A DNA stretch of 64,000 bases, from assembly GCF_014203355.1 (NCBI RefSeq), contig NZ_JACHIR010000002.1:1-64000 (forward strand). Reading direction: 5' to 3'. The translations under genes and the position numbers were made by a program. The notes below the pieces were generated by a model that had not been told where the DNA came from, made no database searches, and saw nothing but the letters and a program-made list of their open reading frames with translations. Origin of the DNA: Kutzneria kofuensis (lineage in GTDB: Bacteria; Actinomycetota; Actinomycetes; Mycobacteriales; Pseudonocardiaceae). Below are positions 63,778-64,000 of the stretch, piece by piece (the first letter of the stretch is position 1; each line of letters starts with the position of its first letter).

Positions 63778-64000
63778 ATGACGAACGAGGACAAGCTCCG
63801 CGACTATCTCAAGCGGGCGACGACCGATCTGCGACTGGCCCGGCAGCGGGTGCGCGACCTCGAGGAACGGGACCAGGAGCCGGTCGCGGTCATCGGCATG
63901 AGCTGCCGCTACCCCGGTGGCGTCACGACACCGGAGCAGCTGTGGGATCTCGTCACCAGCGGCGTCGACGCGATCGGGGAGTTCCCGACGAACCGGGGCT
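63778..64000 (+). CDS. start of second modular type I PKS gene (partial)
   Basis: ATG 63778 is 7 bp after the first PKS stop. The 74 residues in the window comprise an N-terminal coiled-coil docking helix ([12 protein letters not shown] then [10 protein letters not shown]) and the beginning of a KS ([20 protein letters not shown]). It matches the C-terminal docking end of the upstream PKS, so it should carry module 4. It runs off the right edge. Confidence 0.93.
   Translation, partial: MTNEDKLRDYLKRATTDLRLARQRVRDLEERDQEPVAVIGMSCRYPGGVTTPEQLWDLVTSGVDAIGEFPTNRG

Overview
The window is very GC-rich with strongly C/G-biased third codon positions, overlapping ATGA/GTGA start-stop junctions and actinobacterial gene families throughout. 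It is a chromosomal segment of a filamentous actinomycete. Recurrent GTCCACTGTGG-type words and the gene mix make me favour a Pseudonocardiaceae member over Streptomyces, but this is a judgement from memory and not proven here. No rRNA, tRNA, CRISPR array or insertion sequence is visible.

Region 1 (1-6.0 kb) is ordinary accessory metabolism: the end of a LuxR-type regulator, an MFS exporter, a GH13 glycosidase, a membrane-anchored protein with a Gmad2-like domain, and an APC permease. Region 2 (6.0-19.0 kb) looks like a DosR/DevR-type dormancy or redox regulon packed into one locus: two GAF-GAF-HisKA_3 kinases of equal length (559 aa), one DevR-like response regulator, an Rv1733c-like membrane protein, Hsp20, five universal stress proteins, an Acg-like nitroreductase, a CBS-BON protein and a pyridoxamine-oxidase-fold protein. 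Several intergenic regions carry related GGNCTT..GGCC motifs.

Region 3 (19.0-24.8 kb) holds single genes: STAS, MarR, an iron-permease-like membrane protein, an NmrA-like SDR, a TetR-carboxylesterase pair with nested inverted repeats in its promoter, and a BrkB membrane protein. Region 4 (24.8-37.4 kb) looks like a conflict or signalling island. A STAND/NACHT ATPase with a small co-translated partner faces, across 216 bp, a tightly overlapping operon. That operon encodes an uncharacterised protein (possibly amidoligase-like), a multi-zinc-cluster protein with a C-terminal KH-like motif, a vWA protein, a Ser/Thr kinase-like protein with a DFT motif and a propeller-like tail, and an uncharacterised protein; a two-domain N-acyltransferase follows. 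I do not recognise this combination as a named system.

Region 5 (37.4-40.2 kb) holds an SRPBCC protein, two small secreted proteins, a collapsed korA-korB pseudogene, and a TetR operon. Region 6 (40.4-64.0 kb, continuing beyond the window) is a tetronate polyketide cluster. Five consecutive genes match the order of the glycerate-to-tetronate cassette (KASIII, FkbH-like glyceryl-ACP synthase, ACP, E2-type acyltransferase, alpha/beta hydrolase). A type II thioesterase and a 5870-aa modular type I PKS follow: KSQ-AT-ACP loading module plus three AT-DH-KR-ACP extension modules. The start of a second PKS gene ends the window. The predicted starter is acetate, extended with methylmalonyl, methylmalonyl and malonyl units to a methyl-branched polyene, later joined to a glycerate-derived tetronate. 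The PKS gene is a compositional mosaic: AT1, AT3 and KR3 have a G-poor coding strand unlike their neighbours.
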